In this document: in pieces, positions 31,930 through 45,800 of the stretch
Numbering within the stretch: position 1 is the first letter of the stretch
How the letters are laid out: each line of letters starts with the position of its first letter
Origin: Bagarius yarrelli
Lineage: Eukaryota; Chordata; Actinopteri; Siluriformes; Sisoridae
Length of the DNA: 64,000 bases
Direction of reading: 5' to 3'
Assembly: GCA_005784505.1 (NCBI GenBank)
Contig: VCAZ01000036.1
Location: 186,001 to 250,000 of the forward strand
Made by a program: the position numbers and the translations under genes
The notes under the pieces: generated by a model
Database searches by the model: none
What the model was told of the DNA's origin: nothing
The model's input: the letters and a program-made list of their open reading frames with translations, nothing else

Positions 31930-33980
31930 AGTTCCTTTAAAAACATACTTCATTTTCACAGGCATTATTTAATAAAAATAAAATAAAATACAATCCCGTG
32001 TTCAGTTTGTGTGGATGTTCTACACTTTAGTGACGTGTCTGGATTGTTGTATAAATGCAGGACGTCCCAGTTTTGCGGTTCAGTTTATTTAGTTTTGTGT
32101 TTAATGGATATAAGAACATATATTCATGAACATGTGTGTTTGTTTGTAGGTTTAAAGAGTATATATGTTGTTGCTTGTACGTGAGTGCATATGAGGATAA
32201 ATACTGGGACAGTGTGTGAAATGTGGCTTTACAATAAGGTTAAAGTGACCATAGAGACCAAATTATTAGTTCAAATAGGTGTCAATTTGACACTTACTGC
32301 TACATGTTTTTTTAGGTAGGAGCTGGAATTCTTGTACACTGTGATGTCAGTCCTTTTTTTTGCACAAGGCATGAATCACATGATAAAACAAATTCTTTTT
32401 GATATCTTTAAGTAAAAACATACACTGAACCTGAGGCCACTGGTGATGATCGGCCCCGATAACACCCACACACACACAAATGAAGCTGAGTAAAATTAAA
32501 GTTTTTTCACAAAAAATGTACCTGAGTAACAGTAAAAGTACACATTATTAAAAATACCCCAAAAGTAAGTTACCCCCCAAATTTTGCCAATAAATGTAAC
32601 AAAGTAAATGTTACTATCCTAGTTACTACCCACCTTTGGTCTTTAGAATTTTGAGCCACACAAATAACCTAATAAAAACGTCACAACATCAGCATGTGGT
32701 TGATGATTCATGTGCAGAAATGTGCAGAATTCAAAAGTCAGATTTGTAACTATGGGGGAAAAACTTAGAATAGCACATCAATCCAAACAAAAGAAAGATG
32801 TCAAATGCAAAACAAGGCAAGGGTCAAAATGATGGACCACCCTTACAAAAAGAAAGTACTAGAAAGTATATTATAACGAATTAAATAGAGGTAAGAATTT
32901 GCTAAAATAATAAAAAATATTTATAGGAAAGTATCCAAAAGCTTCTACTCTTTTTTAATACTTATACCAAAATATACTTGACTTAAACTGAGGAAAAAAG
33001 TCTTTGTCATACTTGTTGTCTTTCATAGGAAATTTGTACCAAATAAAACTAGTTCACTACCTTCACACCAAAATAATACTTAAATGAACTAAAAAGTAGA
33101 CTAGTACGCATAGTACACTAACAGGTAGTGGTAGCTCAAATGGTTAAATATTGTTGATTTGAAGGATTGGACCCTCAACTCCCTGCTAATATGGGATTTA
33201 TACTTTAGTTTACGTAATAAATTAAACCTTGGATGTACAAGTCTTAGAGTTTACACATACACAAGCAGCAAAGGTCGGTAAGACTTTATTATTAAGCAGT
33301 TATTGTGTTGTCTGTGTGAATTTGACCAAAAAATTTACTGACATTGTTAGAAACACATTTGATTTATTTTGTCAAAAAGATATTAGTGAAAACAAGCAGT
33401 TGTATCATAAGTGTATTTTATGTTTTTACATTTTTGGTCAGTTCTAACTGTTAAGACTAAAAATTGAAACTAAAAATTAAATCTTAAATTGAAATTGTTT
33501 TTGGCTACTGAATTTATACAGTGTGAAAGGTTGAATTTTATTGGGTTTTTTCACACAACATTTTTTTTTTTTTACTGAACCCCAGCAAACACACTGACCC
33601 GAAAAAATGTATTAGACATATCGATACTCCTTGCATTTATTTTCCCAGCTAAATGGGTGTGTTTTTATTGACTCGAGGGAGTTTATTGTTTTTATTAGGT
33701 TCATCCCTGAAGGAGAGGCGTTTTAGCTGCAGTTGGGGATAAGTTGGGACGGAGCATAGTGTAGCATCTCATCTTTTTTTCAAAACAGTTTAAAGATGCT
33801 TTGATGGTCTGGTCCTTCCTCAGCTTTTTTTAGATGGACCTGTGAGAGACAACACAATACCTCGCAAACACAGAAAAGACTGAAAACAGACTATCTTTTG
33901 TCTGTTTGTGTGATCATTAAATAATAATTTAAAAATGAAATCTAATTTAAAAATGGTCAATCTGTAATGAATTCCACTGA
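31930..33980. other. Intergenic region without recognised genes
   Basis: AT-rich. A SINE head with box-A-like 'gtggtagctcaaatggttaa' lies at 33125-33190. 33660-33840 has 'gggataagttgggacggagc' and 'ttcaaaacagtttaaagatg', phrases like those at 40090-40145, so it is probably a fragment of the same DNA element. No exon is seen. Confidence 0.4.
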
Positions 33981-33984
33981 AGCG

Positions 33985-34375
33985 AGTAGTAAAAGAGCCC
34001 AAAGGTGCAATTTATTTACAATGTGACAAAGACAAAATGATAAACATAAACTGAACTAGACTTTACTTGACTTAACTTGAACACTAGCACAAACATAAAC
34101 TTGACTAAAATAACCTTAACTTGACTTAGCTTGACATAAATAGACTCTAGACAGCGGGACAGGGACAAACCGAAATCCATGACCAAGACGGGGAAACACA
34201 AGGGCTATAAATGCACAAAACTAACCAATGGGACCAAGACACATTGACAAGGGGATCACAGGTCACAGAACCATATGGGGAACAAAGATCACATGACAAG
34301 GACAAAACAGGACGTTAACGAAGGCATGAACATGAACTTAAAACATAAACACAATAAACATGAAACTTTAAAGAA
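33985..34375 (-). mobile_element. Solo LTR-like repeat, copy 1
   Basis: On the minus strand it reads 'gtgatccccttgtcaatgtg', 'cccattggttagttttgtgc', 'atttatagcccttgtg', and later 'gtaaataaattgcacctttg' with an AATAAA. It matches the plus-strand copy at 53925-54420. No ORF. The length and terminal AATAAA suggest an LTR. Confidence 0.5.
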
Positions 34376-34394
34376 CAATAAAGAGATGAGAAGT

Positions 34395-34830
34395 GTTGAG
34401 AACCCAAGGGTATTTACAAAATGTGACAAACAAACATAAAACTTGACAGACTTAACCGGACTAAACACGAACACTAACTCTCAACATTAACACTTAATAA
34501 ATAAACACTTGATAAACTCTTAACATAAACTTGACCTTGACCATGACCATAACCATAACCATGACCATGACCATGACCATGACACTAGCGTGCCAGAGAA
34601 CTCAACACAGTGGTACAGAAAGCAACAAACCACAAAGACAGAAAGCTACAAGGGGGTATATAAGCACAAGACTGAACAAGGAACACCTGTAAACAATAGG
34701 GAACACATGACCAAACTAACCAATGACAACAAGACAAAAAGACAAGGGGAAGCACATGTCAGGAAGACAAGAGGAACAAGTAGCACAAGACAAAGACCAA
34801 CCAGGAAGTAAGCAAAAAACAAATACCGAC
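34395..34830 (-). mobile_element. Solo LTR-like repeat, copy 2
   Basis: A second copy in the same orientation directly beside copy 1, with 'gtacagaaagcaacaaacca', 'aagggggtatataagcacaa' and 'aaactaaccaatgacaacaa' on the plus strand. It contains a (CCATGA/CCATAA)n hexamer run at 34537-34583. Confidence 0.5.
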
Positions 34831-34834
34831 TTGG

Positions 34835-35775
34835 CTAGCTTAGATATACTGATCAACGCCAAATAGCATTGAGCAACATTAAACAGTTCAAATGCATAAT
34901 AAATGCTAAAATAGTGGTCTTCTATAGATAGAAGGAGTATACAGACACAAACATACCACATCCTAAAACAATATTTTTGTACCTGCATGACGACCATTTT
35001 TTTCTGATTAAAAATTACTGATAAAAAATACTGTTTGGTGACCGATGGTGTGCATCAGTATTTTGTGTGTAGTATGTAGCCCAGCCAGGGAGCTAGAGTG
35101 ATTGAGGTGCTTAAATAGTGTGTGTGTGTGTGTCATTGAGGAATGAGTGTCAGATGTGTGTGATCAGTACTCTGGGGATTGTGTGCAGTGCATGCTGAAT
35201 GTTTCAGTGACAAATTTATATAGATGGCTAATCAATGTTCATGTGGAAGTCCTTGATGGATGTGTGTTGATTATAACTATTGATGGTTTTTGGTAGATAG
35301 TCAGACGTGGGTAAGAAACTTGATGTCGCATGAAATTTTATTCAGGACAGATAAAGGCTCAACAGTGTTCAATTTTTTACATGTTAATAGTAATTAAACA
35401 GAACCTGTCGATAATTTGAAAATTCAACAGTGCTGTCAGAGATAGCATAAACAATTAAATTGTGTGCAACGGTTGTCTAAAACGAGCTTCTAGTCTAATA
35501 TTTCCGGACTTTATAAGCGATATCTGTTGCATAGAATAAATTTGAATACATAGAGCGTATACCGATCCAGAAATTCAGTCCTGTCAGATGCCTTGACTAG
35601 CTGGTAAAATTTCCACAATTTTTAAATGATCCTACAAACATTATCAACTATTGCTCTGACCACAAATTTAGGTGTTCCTAGAAATAAGTTTCTTGATTTC
35701 AGACATGTGAACCAGCATTGAGAACTTTTTCAGATACACTCTGTTGATAGGGTACTTGGCTTTGGTTGTGAGTGA
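34835..35775. other. Intergenic, nothing recognised
   Basis: AT-rich sequence with a short (GT)n at 35119-35135. No exon or repeat family is recognised. Confidence 0.4.
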
Positions 35776-35915
35776 AACCTGCACGGGAAGAATATGCAAA
35801 CTCCACACAGAAAGGCCCCATGCAGGGAAATCGAACCCCATGCAGGGAAATCGAACCCAGGCCTTCTTGCTGTGAGGCAACAGTGTTAACCACTAAGCCA
35901 CCGTGCTGCTCTATA
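35776..35915 (-). repeat. tRNA-derived SINE head with a duplicated box B
   Basis: Minus strand: 'gagcagcacggtggcttagt' (box A region), 'gttaacactgttgcctcaca', and a 20-bp block containing 'gttcgatttccctgcatggg' present twice in tandem (35817-35836 and 35837-35856). The body ends after 'ctgtgtggagtttgcatatt'. Related to 598-965 and 59995-60350. Confidence 0.7.
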
Positions 35916-37862
35916 CAATATTTTTTTTTAACTACATTTTTGTTACTATAAAAATGATACAGCATTTAAACCAGCAAATTGATATAAGATTTCTGAGAAA
36001 AGAGAATGCAGAATTTTAACCTAGGAATTAACGTTTACCTATTTTACTTACATATATTTCTGATAAGTGCTTTCATATATTTAATTTATGCACTTGATGT
36101 CTATTATTCTGTTAAAAATAATTAACTTAACTGTTACAACTTTTCACAATTGAAATAACTCCCAACAAATCATGTGTTTAAGCAAAACACGGCTCTCATC
36201 TGAAGCAACAATTTATTTAATTTCAGAAAAAGGCTTTGAGAGTTTATGTCAGAAAACGAGCAACAGCCGTGCATCATTCGAGACACAATGATGAACAACA
36301 AGTGTACAGAAACGCATCACACTGTCCACTTTGCTTTAACCTCAAGGATAGGTATAGAAACACACAACAGACACATTTGGTGTATTATTAGCATGCGCTA
36401 TCCAGAAACATTTCAGATAAACAGCAAATGAACAGACAGATAAAAATAAAACTCCACAACGAGTCCATAAAATGAATACGAAATTTAAATCTGAAATATT
36501 GTTTATACTGTACATAACTTTCAATAATTATTAACATTGCTAAAAAGATGCTTTGTGACTTTGCACTCGTATTCACCACTTCTTTCTTATATCCCTCTAA
36601 TTTATGAGGCTAATTTCCGTCAATCATTTCTAGCTTTCAAAGGACACCAAGGAAATCGTTAAAAGAAACACATTTTTGGTGCCAACACCAAGTTAGAGTG
36701 AAAGAAGACACGGTTATTGCTAAGAATTATTGTTATTGGTAAATACCCAAAACTGGAATAATCATGAGGTTATGCAGATTAATCGTGCAAATGCTCAATT
36801 TTTGTAAACCGTGTTACTGACTAGCTAAATTAAATGTTCTGTAATAACGTATCGAAATTTGTTTATGAATATTGTGTTCAATTTGCACGTAAATTTCATG
36901 AGATACTACATTCTGACCTAGATGGCAAGTCATGCTCTTTCTTTCTAGCTAGTGTAAACAGTAATTATGATATTATAAAGTAAAGACAGGGTAATGCATT
37001 CTCCAGAACAAACTTGACTCAAAGGGCAAAAGTCAGAGTTACAAATTTCTCCTGCTCAGTTCAGTTGTCCAGTCGTGAAAGCTTATGATCAAGACTGAAT
37101 ATTTTTTATTTACTTTCTCACACTGACACGAAAGCCTAAAGCCTGTACCGTGGTGGAGGGTGTCAGGTCGAACCCTTAATCACAGAGCACACCTTTTGAC
37201 AAACATAAACAAAAAAAGCAAGAAGTTATTTTGAACTCAAAGTTCAGTGTGTAAAGGAAAACAACATCTGCACATAAAAAAATGGAAAAATAAACAATCA
37301 ATTATGAGCATGGTGACATTCCATAAGGAAGGTCTGGAAAAGAAGGAGCCACACCAAACAGACAGAGCATGCCAAACAATAGCAGCTACAAGAATGTGCA
37401 TAAACAGACAGTCAGCAAGCACTTTTCTTCATCATCAAATGATCAGCAATTTAAAACTGAATGTCAAACTACAGCACAACCACCTTGGTGATCTGAAGGA
37501 AGTTTATGGAAGCATCACCAAACGGGGTGTTATTGCAAGATAAAAATTATTGCATTGAAAATGAAATATTACTGAATTCATTGCAAACCAGAAGAAGGAG
37601 TTAAAGCGAACATGCTGCAAATCTAATCCGAAGATAAGTGAAAATTAAAATAAGATGATTAAAAAAAAAACGCTCCACAGACTCGTAGTCGCTCCATATC
37701 AAAACAGAAATTACTCCTATTTCTTAACTTCTACTCTGACAGTCTTAATGCATTTCAGCATCAACGCACGTTGCTGAGCCATATTCATCCTCTGTCACTA
37801 ACTGACAGGAATGGGCAACCAATCAAGGATCAAAATTGGCAAAACCGGCAGCCAGTTTGCTT
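35916..37862. other. Intergenic region 3' of the DOC2-type gene
   Basis: No exon or repeat family is recognised in these 1.9 kb. Part of it must be the 3' UTR of the DOC2-type gene. No clear AATAAA is seen close to the stop codon, so the transcript end is open. Confidence 0.4.
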
Positions 37863-37993
37863 TTACAAAGTGGATCCAGGCAGTTCGTTGGTCAGCGTGT
37901 GCCAGCGCTCAACCTTCTGGCCTTTGTTTTTTAGGCAGTCGATCCAGTGCTGCAGGGATTCACCCTGTGATTGACAGCCCAGAGACACACCCC
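37863..37993 (-). CDS. doc2a: DOC2 terminal coding exon h
   Basis: 131 nt ending in TAA at 37863-37865. It encodes GVSLGCQSQGESLQHWIDCL, KNKGQKVERWHTL and the tail TNELPGSTL, the C-terminal helix region of C2B. Acceptor CACACAG. Confidence 0.92.
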
Positions 37994-39776
37994 CTGTGTG
38001 ACACAAACAGTGTTTCAATCAGTCAAACAATCTGGCAGGTTTCTTGGGGAACCCATGATGGTTTTACATTAGGTAGTAGGCTAATGAGCTTTTCTTCTAG
38101 AACCTTAGGGAAAATGTTGTGTATAGTTTGAACGAAAATATGGTTTCATAGGATTTAATTGCTTGTTTCAAATTTCAAACAATTTTCCTAATTAGCAGGT
38201 TGAATTATAAGGAACTATAAAGCGGTAAATATATTGCAGTACCATGCACAATGTAACAGCACAAATGTTGTGGATTCAAGTCTGATTCCAGACAAATCTT
38301 TAAAAATACACAACAGAAACATGCACAAACATTATTTATGATAAGTCCGCGTAATGCGATCTTGTGGAAACCCATATACACGGTTATAATTAAGTAAATT
38401 TCTTAGTTAATTTATTAATTCCACCCACCTATGAAATCGTTGGACTTCCCAAGGTCGTAATCCCACACGCTCACCTCCAACGTTTTACTCGCCAGCTCGT
38501 TAAACGTTATCTCATAGAAAAACTCCTACCGGAAATAAAATAAATGTTAGAGTTGTATTTCTTAATAAATCCTACAAATTATTTGTGAAAGAAAATGTTA
38601 ATTGGTTGTAAAAAAACAACAAAAAACCTGTTTGGAAACCAGGTGCAAATGTTACAGGGAGGATTTTGTGTTTTGCTTAACTAGTGGGCTAGTTAGAGAA
38701 TAAATTGTTGCTGAAACCCACTAACGTGCTTAGAAGGCTAACCAACTAAGTTTCTATGAGGGAATTCATATGTTTAATTTTTTTTTTTTCAATTACTGGG
38801 TACCTAGCATTAGCATAAAGCTAGAGTACCAAAATTGCCTTTTTTAAACTTTAAATTGTTTTTTTTATCAAATGTAATTCCCTATAATTTGATTTACTTC
38901 GTGCTACTAGTAGTAGTTATAGTATGTGTGCGTAGCCTAAAAAAATGGTTATTTAATTGTTTTACGAAACAATTATAATGTGTTTATAATGTTTATAATG
39001 ACACAGAGGAAGACAACATGCGTCATTACAACAAGGCTCTTGAGCAGAAGCATTAGATTTTTGTTACTTGAATTACATTATCTGGTGCTTGACATTTAAA
39101 CCACAAGCTACAACTCAAAGAACACATGCTTGCGGCTGCACGTACACACACAAACACATGTACATATATCTATATATAGATATATATATATATATATATA
39201 TCTATATATATATATATATAGATATCGATATATCTATATATATATATATTATATATATTATATATAGATATATCTATATATATATATATAGATATATATA
39301 TATATATATATATATAGATATATATATATATAGTTCATACCTCATTAAACTCTGGGTTCAGTGTCTTTTTAATCACAGCTGTCTTGTGCTTCGATTTTTT
39401 CTTCACATCTGGCTTGAGATACCTGTAATTTAGGTCCAGAGTGTGCGAATATGTGTGTTTATGTATTTTAGGAGACAAAAGGGAAGTAAAAATAAAGAAG
39501 TAAGTAGCCTATTTACTTGATCGGTCAGCATCAGTGTTCTTACTATGTTCATAATAGCATCATGCATTTACATTCCTCACTAAAAGTGTGTGTGAAGGTT
39601 TGTGAAGGATGTCAAAAATTGAGTGTGAGCTAAGAACTCATCTTCTCATATGCAATATTGATCTTTTAGCCTGAGGGAAATAACTGTGTGTGTGTGTGCG
39701 TGTGTAGAATGGATTCTTCTAAAGTTTAGCCAAGGTCTTTTAAAACTCTCTCTTTGTCTCGGTCTTTCTTTCTCTT

Positions 39777-39816
<40 letters not shown>

Positions 39817-42800
39817 ACACACAAATAAATAAAAAACATTATGGCATAAATTAACCTAGCTAATTATATTAATTAAATTAGCAAAACCAAACCAGTCTCC
39901 TGCACAGTGAAATTACAACCTGAATTCTGGAAAAGATGGAAAGTTTTTTAAGGTTTGAATAAAATGAATAGTAAAAGTCAAATCAAATGAGCCAATTTTT
40001 TTACTCACAATAGAACATAGATAACATAAATTTGACAATTTTATGCACAAAATGAGCTCATGTTAAATTTGATGCCTGCTACTGATCACAAAATAGTTGG
40101 GACAGGACATGTTTTATCTTCTTTTCAAAACAGTTTGAAGACATCTGGACGACGAAGGTTATGAGTTGCTGAAGTTTTGGTAATTCAGGTTTCCAGCTGT
40201 TTTGGTAATTCATGGTCTCTGACGTATTTTTCGTTTTAATGATTTGCCAAATGTTCTCTATCGTTGAAAGATCTTGACTGCAGACAGGTTAATTCAGCAC
40301 CTGGTCATGCTGTTGTAATAGCTGCAGTATGTGGGTTTACACTGTCTTGCTGAAATACACAAGGTCGCTTCCCTGAAATACACATGGTCAGGAGGGGAGA
40401 ATACATTGCTCTAAAACCTTAATATAACTTTCAGCATTCATAGTGGCTTTTAAAACATGCGCAGTGCCCATACCACATGTCCCTATACCCTATACACTGA
40501 AGGTCTTCCTTCTCTCTAATTTGAACAACACGGCATCCGTGATTGCCATCAAGAATGTCAATTTTAGACTTGTCTGACTTTTCCACCTTTATCATTTTAA
40601 ATGAGTCTTGGTTCACAGGACAGGTCGCTGCTTCTGGACCATGTTGATAGAGCTTTAGTTGGTATCTGCAGATGTCAGTGGTTTCTAGAAGTTTTCCTGG
40701 ACCCATTTGGTATCGTCAATTAGAGAATTATGCTGATGGTTGATGCAGTGTTGTATGAGAGCCTGAAGACCACAAACATCCAACAAAGGTCTTCAGACGT
40801 GTCCTTTACACACATATTTCTCCAGTTTCTCTGAATCGTATGACTATGGTATGCACTGTAGATGATAAGATTTGCAATTTGAAGGTGAGTAACAGTGTTT
40901 TTAAAGTATTCCACAATTATTTTACACATTTTTTCACAGATTGAAGAGGCTCATCTTTATTTCTGAGGGACTCTGCCTCTCTAAGACATCCTTTTTAAAG
41001 CTAATCATGTTACAGACCTGATTTCAATTAACTTAATCAGTTGCTAAAAGTTCTCCCTGCTGAATCTACAATAAATGTATTGCATTTTTAGCCCTTTGTT
41101 GCGCAGTGCCAAGATTTAAACACATTTTAAATAAGCTCATTTAGTGGATAAAATTGTAAAAAAAAATGTAACATTTGTTATGATATCCATGGACTATTGT
41201 GAATAAAATATCGCCTCATGTGATTTGAAGGTCTTTTCATTTTAATTTATTTAAATAAAAAATAACATCCCAATTTTTCTGGAATTTGGGTGTATTATCT
41301 GAGGTTGAACTACATCCTCATGTTCTGCATTTTTAAATGTGGTGGATTAAACATATTATATGCATATGAATATCTTTAACGCTAACTAGCTACAGTAGGT
41401 TTATCATAAAGCACACAGTTTCTAGATTTCTGAAATTGATTGGTAAGCAAATTCCACCTATTCTATTAATGTGGTTGGTTGCATAAGAGAAGAAGAAACT
41501 GTATCACTAGTTCTTTGGGGGTTTTATTCTCAAGTATATGTAGCTGTAGAATTGACCATCTTCACCGATTGCAATACATGTCCTCAAAGACAGTCTGAAA
41601 GAAAAACCAACACAAACACACACACACCACACTCACGTTTTGACGTAGGGGTCCGACAATCCATTGACGTCCATGGCTGCTAGATGGGCACAGCGTTTGA
41701 CTCCAACGCACAAACCACCCTTTGCTCTTTCTTTAGCTTCTGGTGAAACGTCCCCACCCTCAGGAGTGTTAGCTGGAGGCAGGAACTGCAAACACAACAG
41801 CAACCGGCCACGCTCCTCCAAACTGCGCTTCTGTTCGCTTTCCCACTGCACTCACATACACACACGCATGCACACACACTTAATTGCTGAAATGATAAAC
41901 ATTATTACAGTTGTCGCTGAATTCTAGATTTTGATTAGTCAGAAATCCTTCACTTAAGGATTAAAAACCACATGATTATGTAAAGAAAAATTTTGCTTAA
42001 AAAATACAGATGTATTTTCCAGTTTCAGCTGTATTTTTTCATTTCCCTACATGAGAAAGTCACAAGAAGTGATAAATTTACTCTTTGCATTGTGGGTTAT
42101 ATGACACTCGATTTTTTCCTTACAAAGCTTTAACACATAGTCCATACTACACACTGTATCAAAGGCACCTAAAAAAAGCAACTTCAAAGCATAATGCTGC
42201 CATTATTATGCTTCAACTAAAAGAGACTTAGAACAACTCAAAATAAATCTTTGCAGAATATTTACGCAATGGTTGCATCCTACTGCTTGCACAGAAGATC
42301 TTACAAAGCATTACCAGGACACTCAGAGAGTGCTGCACAACTATTTTCAAGGCATGAGACAATCTATAACAAAAAAAAATGGCCCATCAGTGACATATTC
42401 TAGAACAGGAGGTTCCTTCAAAATAATAAGAAAGTAAAAAAAAACCTGGACATGGACGCTGTTAAAATGTCTAAAGAATTGCAGAAATTCTCTATGACTA
42501 CAAGTTGCTCCCTACATGTGACAACTACAGTGTATTTGTCTAGGCTACATGCCAGAAAGGCAAATTGCAAGTCTTTTCTGCCAAAAATTGTCATCCAAGC
42601 CTGACTGAAGTTTGCAAAAACACACATTCATTTACTCAGAGCCATATGAGAAATGTGTTCTAGTTATATGGGACTAAGATTGAATTTTTGTCCATAATTG
42701 TCAAAAGAGACATGGTGTTTGATTTAAAAACGTTGGTTTTTAATAGTTAATATTAGTGTCTGATGGTGAATGCTGGTGTTCCAGGGTAAATGTTGATAGT

Positions 42801-45800
42801 GATATATAACAGTAGTGTATGATGGTAAATGCTGGTATTGGATAGAAAACGGTGGTGTTTAATATTTACTGTTAGTGTCCGATAATTATTGGTGAGTTTG
42901 GTGGTGTTTAATAGTCAGTGCTGGTGTTGGATAGGGGCCAGTGTTGTTTCATGGCGAAGGTTTGTTTTTAAGAGCAAATGTTGGTGTTTGATGGTAAATG
43001 TTGCTGTTGTAAAGGTCACAGTGTTGTTTTATGTGAATGTTGGTATTTGATGGTAAATGTTGGTGTTGAATAAGGAACAGTGTTTATATTTAATAGAAAA
43101 TGTTGGTGTTTGATGGAGAACTGTGGTGTTTGATGGCAAATGTTGGTGTTGGATAGAGAACAATGTTGTTTCATGGTGAATGTTGGTATTTAAGAGTGAA
43201 TGTTGGTGTTTGATGGTAGATGCTGGCGTTTGATGGAGAACAGTTGTGTTTAATGCTGAATGCTGGTGTTGGATAGGATACAGTGTGGTTTCATGATGAC
43301 GGTTGGTGTTTGAGAGTAAATGTTAGTGTTTGATGAAGAACCATGGTGTTTGATGGTAAATGCTGGTGTTGGATAGAGAACAGTATTGTTTCATGGTGAA
43401 TGTTGGTATTTGATCAACATGAATGTTGGTATTGATGGTAAATATTGATGTTTCATGAAGAATACTGGATTAAATTAATTAATGTGCTCTAGACCCTAAA
43501 ATCTAGACCCTAAAATCCAAATTAACATCACATCTTTAACATCTTTAACAAGCTTGTTATGTAGCTTATTAGCAGCATGCTGTTACAGGGCCAGAGCAGA
43601 CAAAGATGGATGGCAGGCAGATGCAGGGGAAAGACAGAAGAATGAGAGAGCATGTAGAGAAGGAGGGGGAAAGGAATAAAAAGCCAGAGAAAAAATAAGT
43701 ATAAGTAAGGAGAATGAGTCACTCATGACTACAGGCAGCAGTTACATACATACAGATGTGTATATTTATAGCCCTCCAGTGGCAAGATATTTTGGGATGC
43801 ACATGTTCTCTCTTTTGCATGTGATAGAACACTGAGCTCAGAGATTTTTTCAATGGTACAATCGTGAAAAAAGTACTAGTGCAATGCAAATATACAGATT
43901 TATTTGGGCAGTTTCCTATCCATGTATTATGTAGGCAGTTCCTTATGATGTAAGACATTCCTTAGACAAATTCCACATACTTTTAAGGATGTTTTAAAAT
44001 ACATACTTGAACATATTTCCTTTCTAAAATAGGTTTTTAAAATACCCATTAAAGAATTGTTACACAATAACACACAATGTACTTGTATTGTAAGTAGAAT
44101 GGCATCTACGCAAATACGTCTTTTCTATTCTGAGCTCACTGTTGCCACCAGATACAATTTGTATGTAGCCCAGTTGGTAGATCAGCACTTAGAGACAATT
44201 ATCCCTAGAGGCAGTTTCCCAGTCTTCTAGACAGCCACCAGACAAAACCATGGAAACTTTGCTGCAGCATGGAATAAGCTGCTGGTTCATCTGGCCAGAG
44301 AAGAACTAACCCCTGAACTGAGCCCGGTTTCTCCTATTTTTTTTTTTTTATTTCCATTTTTTCACCGATCATGTTCTGGTTCCTTGCGGCTGTCGCAATA
44401 GTTAGGGACTTTTAATTTACAGATACTAGTTAAAACTAAACTAAATGTTTAGTGAGTTTTTCTTATTATGCTGATGACACCCAGTTATAAATCTCATTAA
44501 AACCTGGAGATATATCTAAATATTAAAGTGTTTACAAGACATGAAAGATTGTATGTATAATTATTTTCTATTAATAAATACTGATAAGACTGGAATATTA
44601 CTTATTGGTCCAAAAACCAGCCCACAGGAGCACTCACATTTCAACGTACACTTAGAAGGATGTACTATCACTACTAGCTCATAAGTGACCTGGGCGTTAT
44701 ATTAGCCAGGAACTTATCTTTTAAGAGTCATATTTTCAATATTACTAAAACAGCCTTTTTCCACCTTAAAAATAATGCCAAAATTAGAAACATTTTGTCT
44801 GTTTATCATTGGATGCAGAAAAGTTGATTCATGCATTTATATCCTCCACACCAGATCGGTACAGCAGAAACCACTGCCTAAAGGTTTTTATTTCGTCCGA
44901 TTTAAAAAATTAATATTTACCTCCCGTAGATAGCAGGAGATTCCTCGTAGTGCTGTGGTCATAGCAGTAGGAGATGCCAGCTGAGAAAGAGAGAAAAGAT
45001 AACCTCAAAACAACAGACCTAGGCTTGAAGAAAAAGAGTTCGGTGATAGGTAATTGTTGTAGACTCTTAGACAAATGCAGTCCTTAGGGGTTATTTAGGT
45101 AACATTTGTTTGTTTTTTTCTCCGAAAATTGGATCTTCAAGACTTGAAGGTTTCTCAATGTGTTCTTTGATCTGGTAACCTTTCTACACTTTTAGAAAAA
45201 AGGCTACTTAATGGTTGGAATAAAAAAATGTTGCAGTCTTAAGAAAAAGTATTTTTTCAAGGTTCCTGGGGGCTTTTTTTGTGAAATATAGCCTACAACA
45301 CACTGAAATTTGTCATATCCTATCTTAAAAAGTTGGGGTCAGAGCACAGCTCCAATCAACAAATCAGCGTCTTAACCATTTGAGTCAACACTGCTGAATT
45401 CCAGATTATTAATTATTTTAGAATTGTAGATCTATAAAACTGGATTATCGTAAACGTCTTAGTATAGTTAATACTCTAGCAGAAGGTAGAGGTTAAATAA
45501 TAGTTTCTATATATATCTTCTTAAAAAATTGCTTCATAAAAGATTTTTTGTATGAGTGATGATTCGACATAAAAGCTTTCCGAAGCTTTCCAACTATAAA
45601 GGTTGCTTAAGCGTTGTTAAAAAAATGGATATCCTAAGACAGTTAATCATTTCCTGGATGGCATAAAGCATATGTCAGGGTCAAGGAAAATGATTTTTTT
45701 ATGCTTCTCCAGTAAAAAGCAGGTTGATTTGGATAGTTGATTCATTCTAAATGTTTAAGGGGAAAGCTGATTATCCTTTTTATTTTCTAAATATAAAAAT

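Noticed and set aside
39068..39433. 121-codon open frame with Tyr/Ile runs
   Set aside because: Reads the TA microsatellite and the antisense of DOC2 exon f.
40431..40706. 91-codon minus-strand frame with several Cys
   Set aside because: Falls inside a decayed DNA transposon and matches no domain I recognise.
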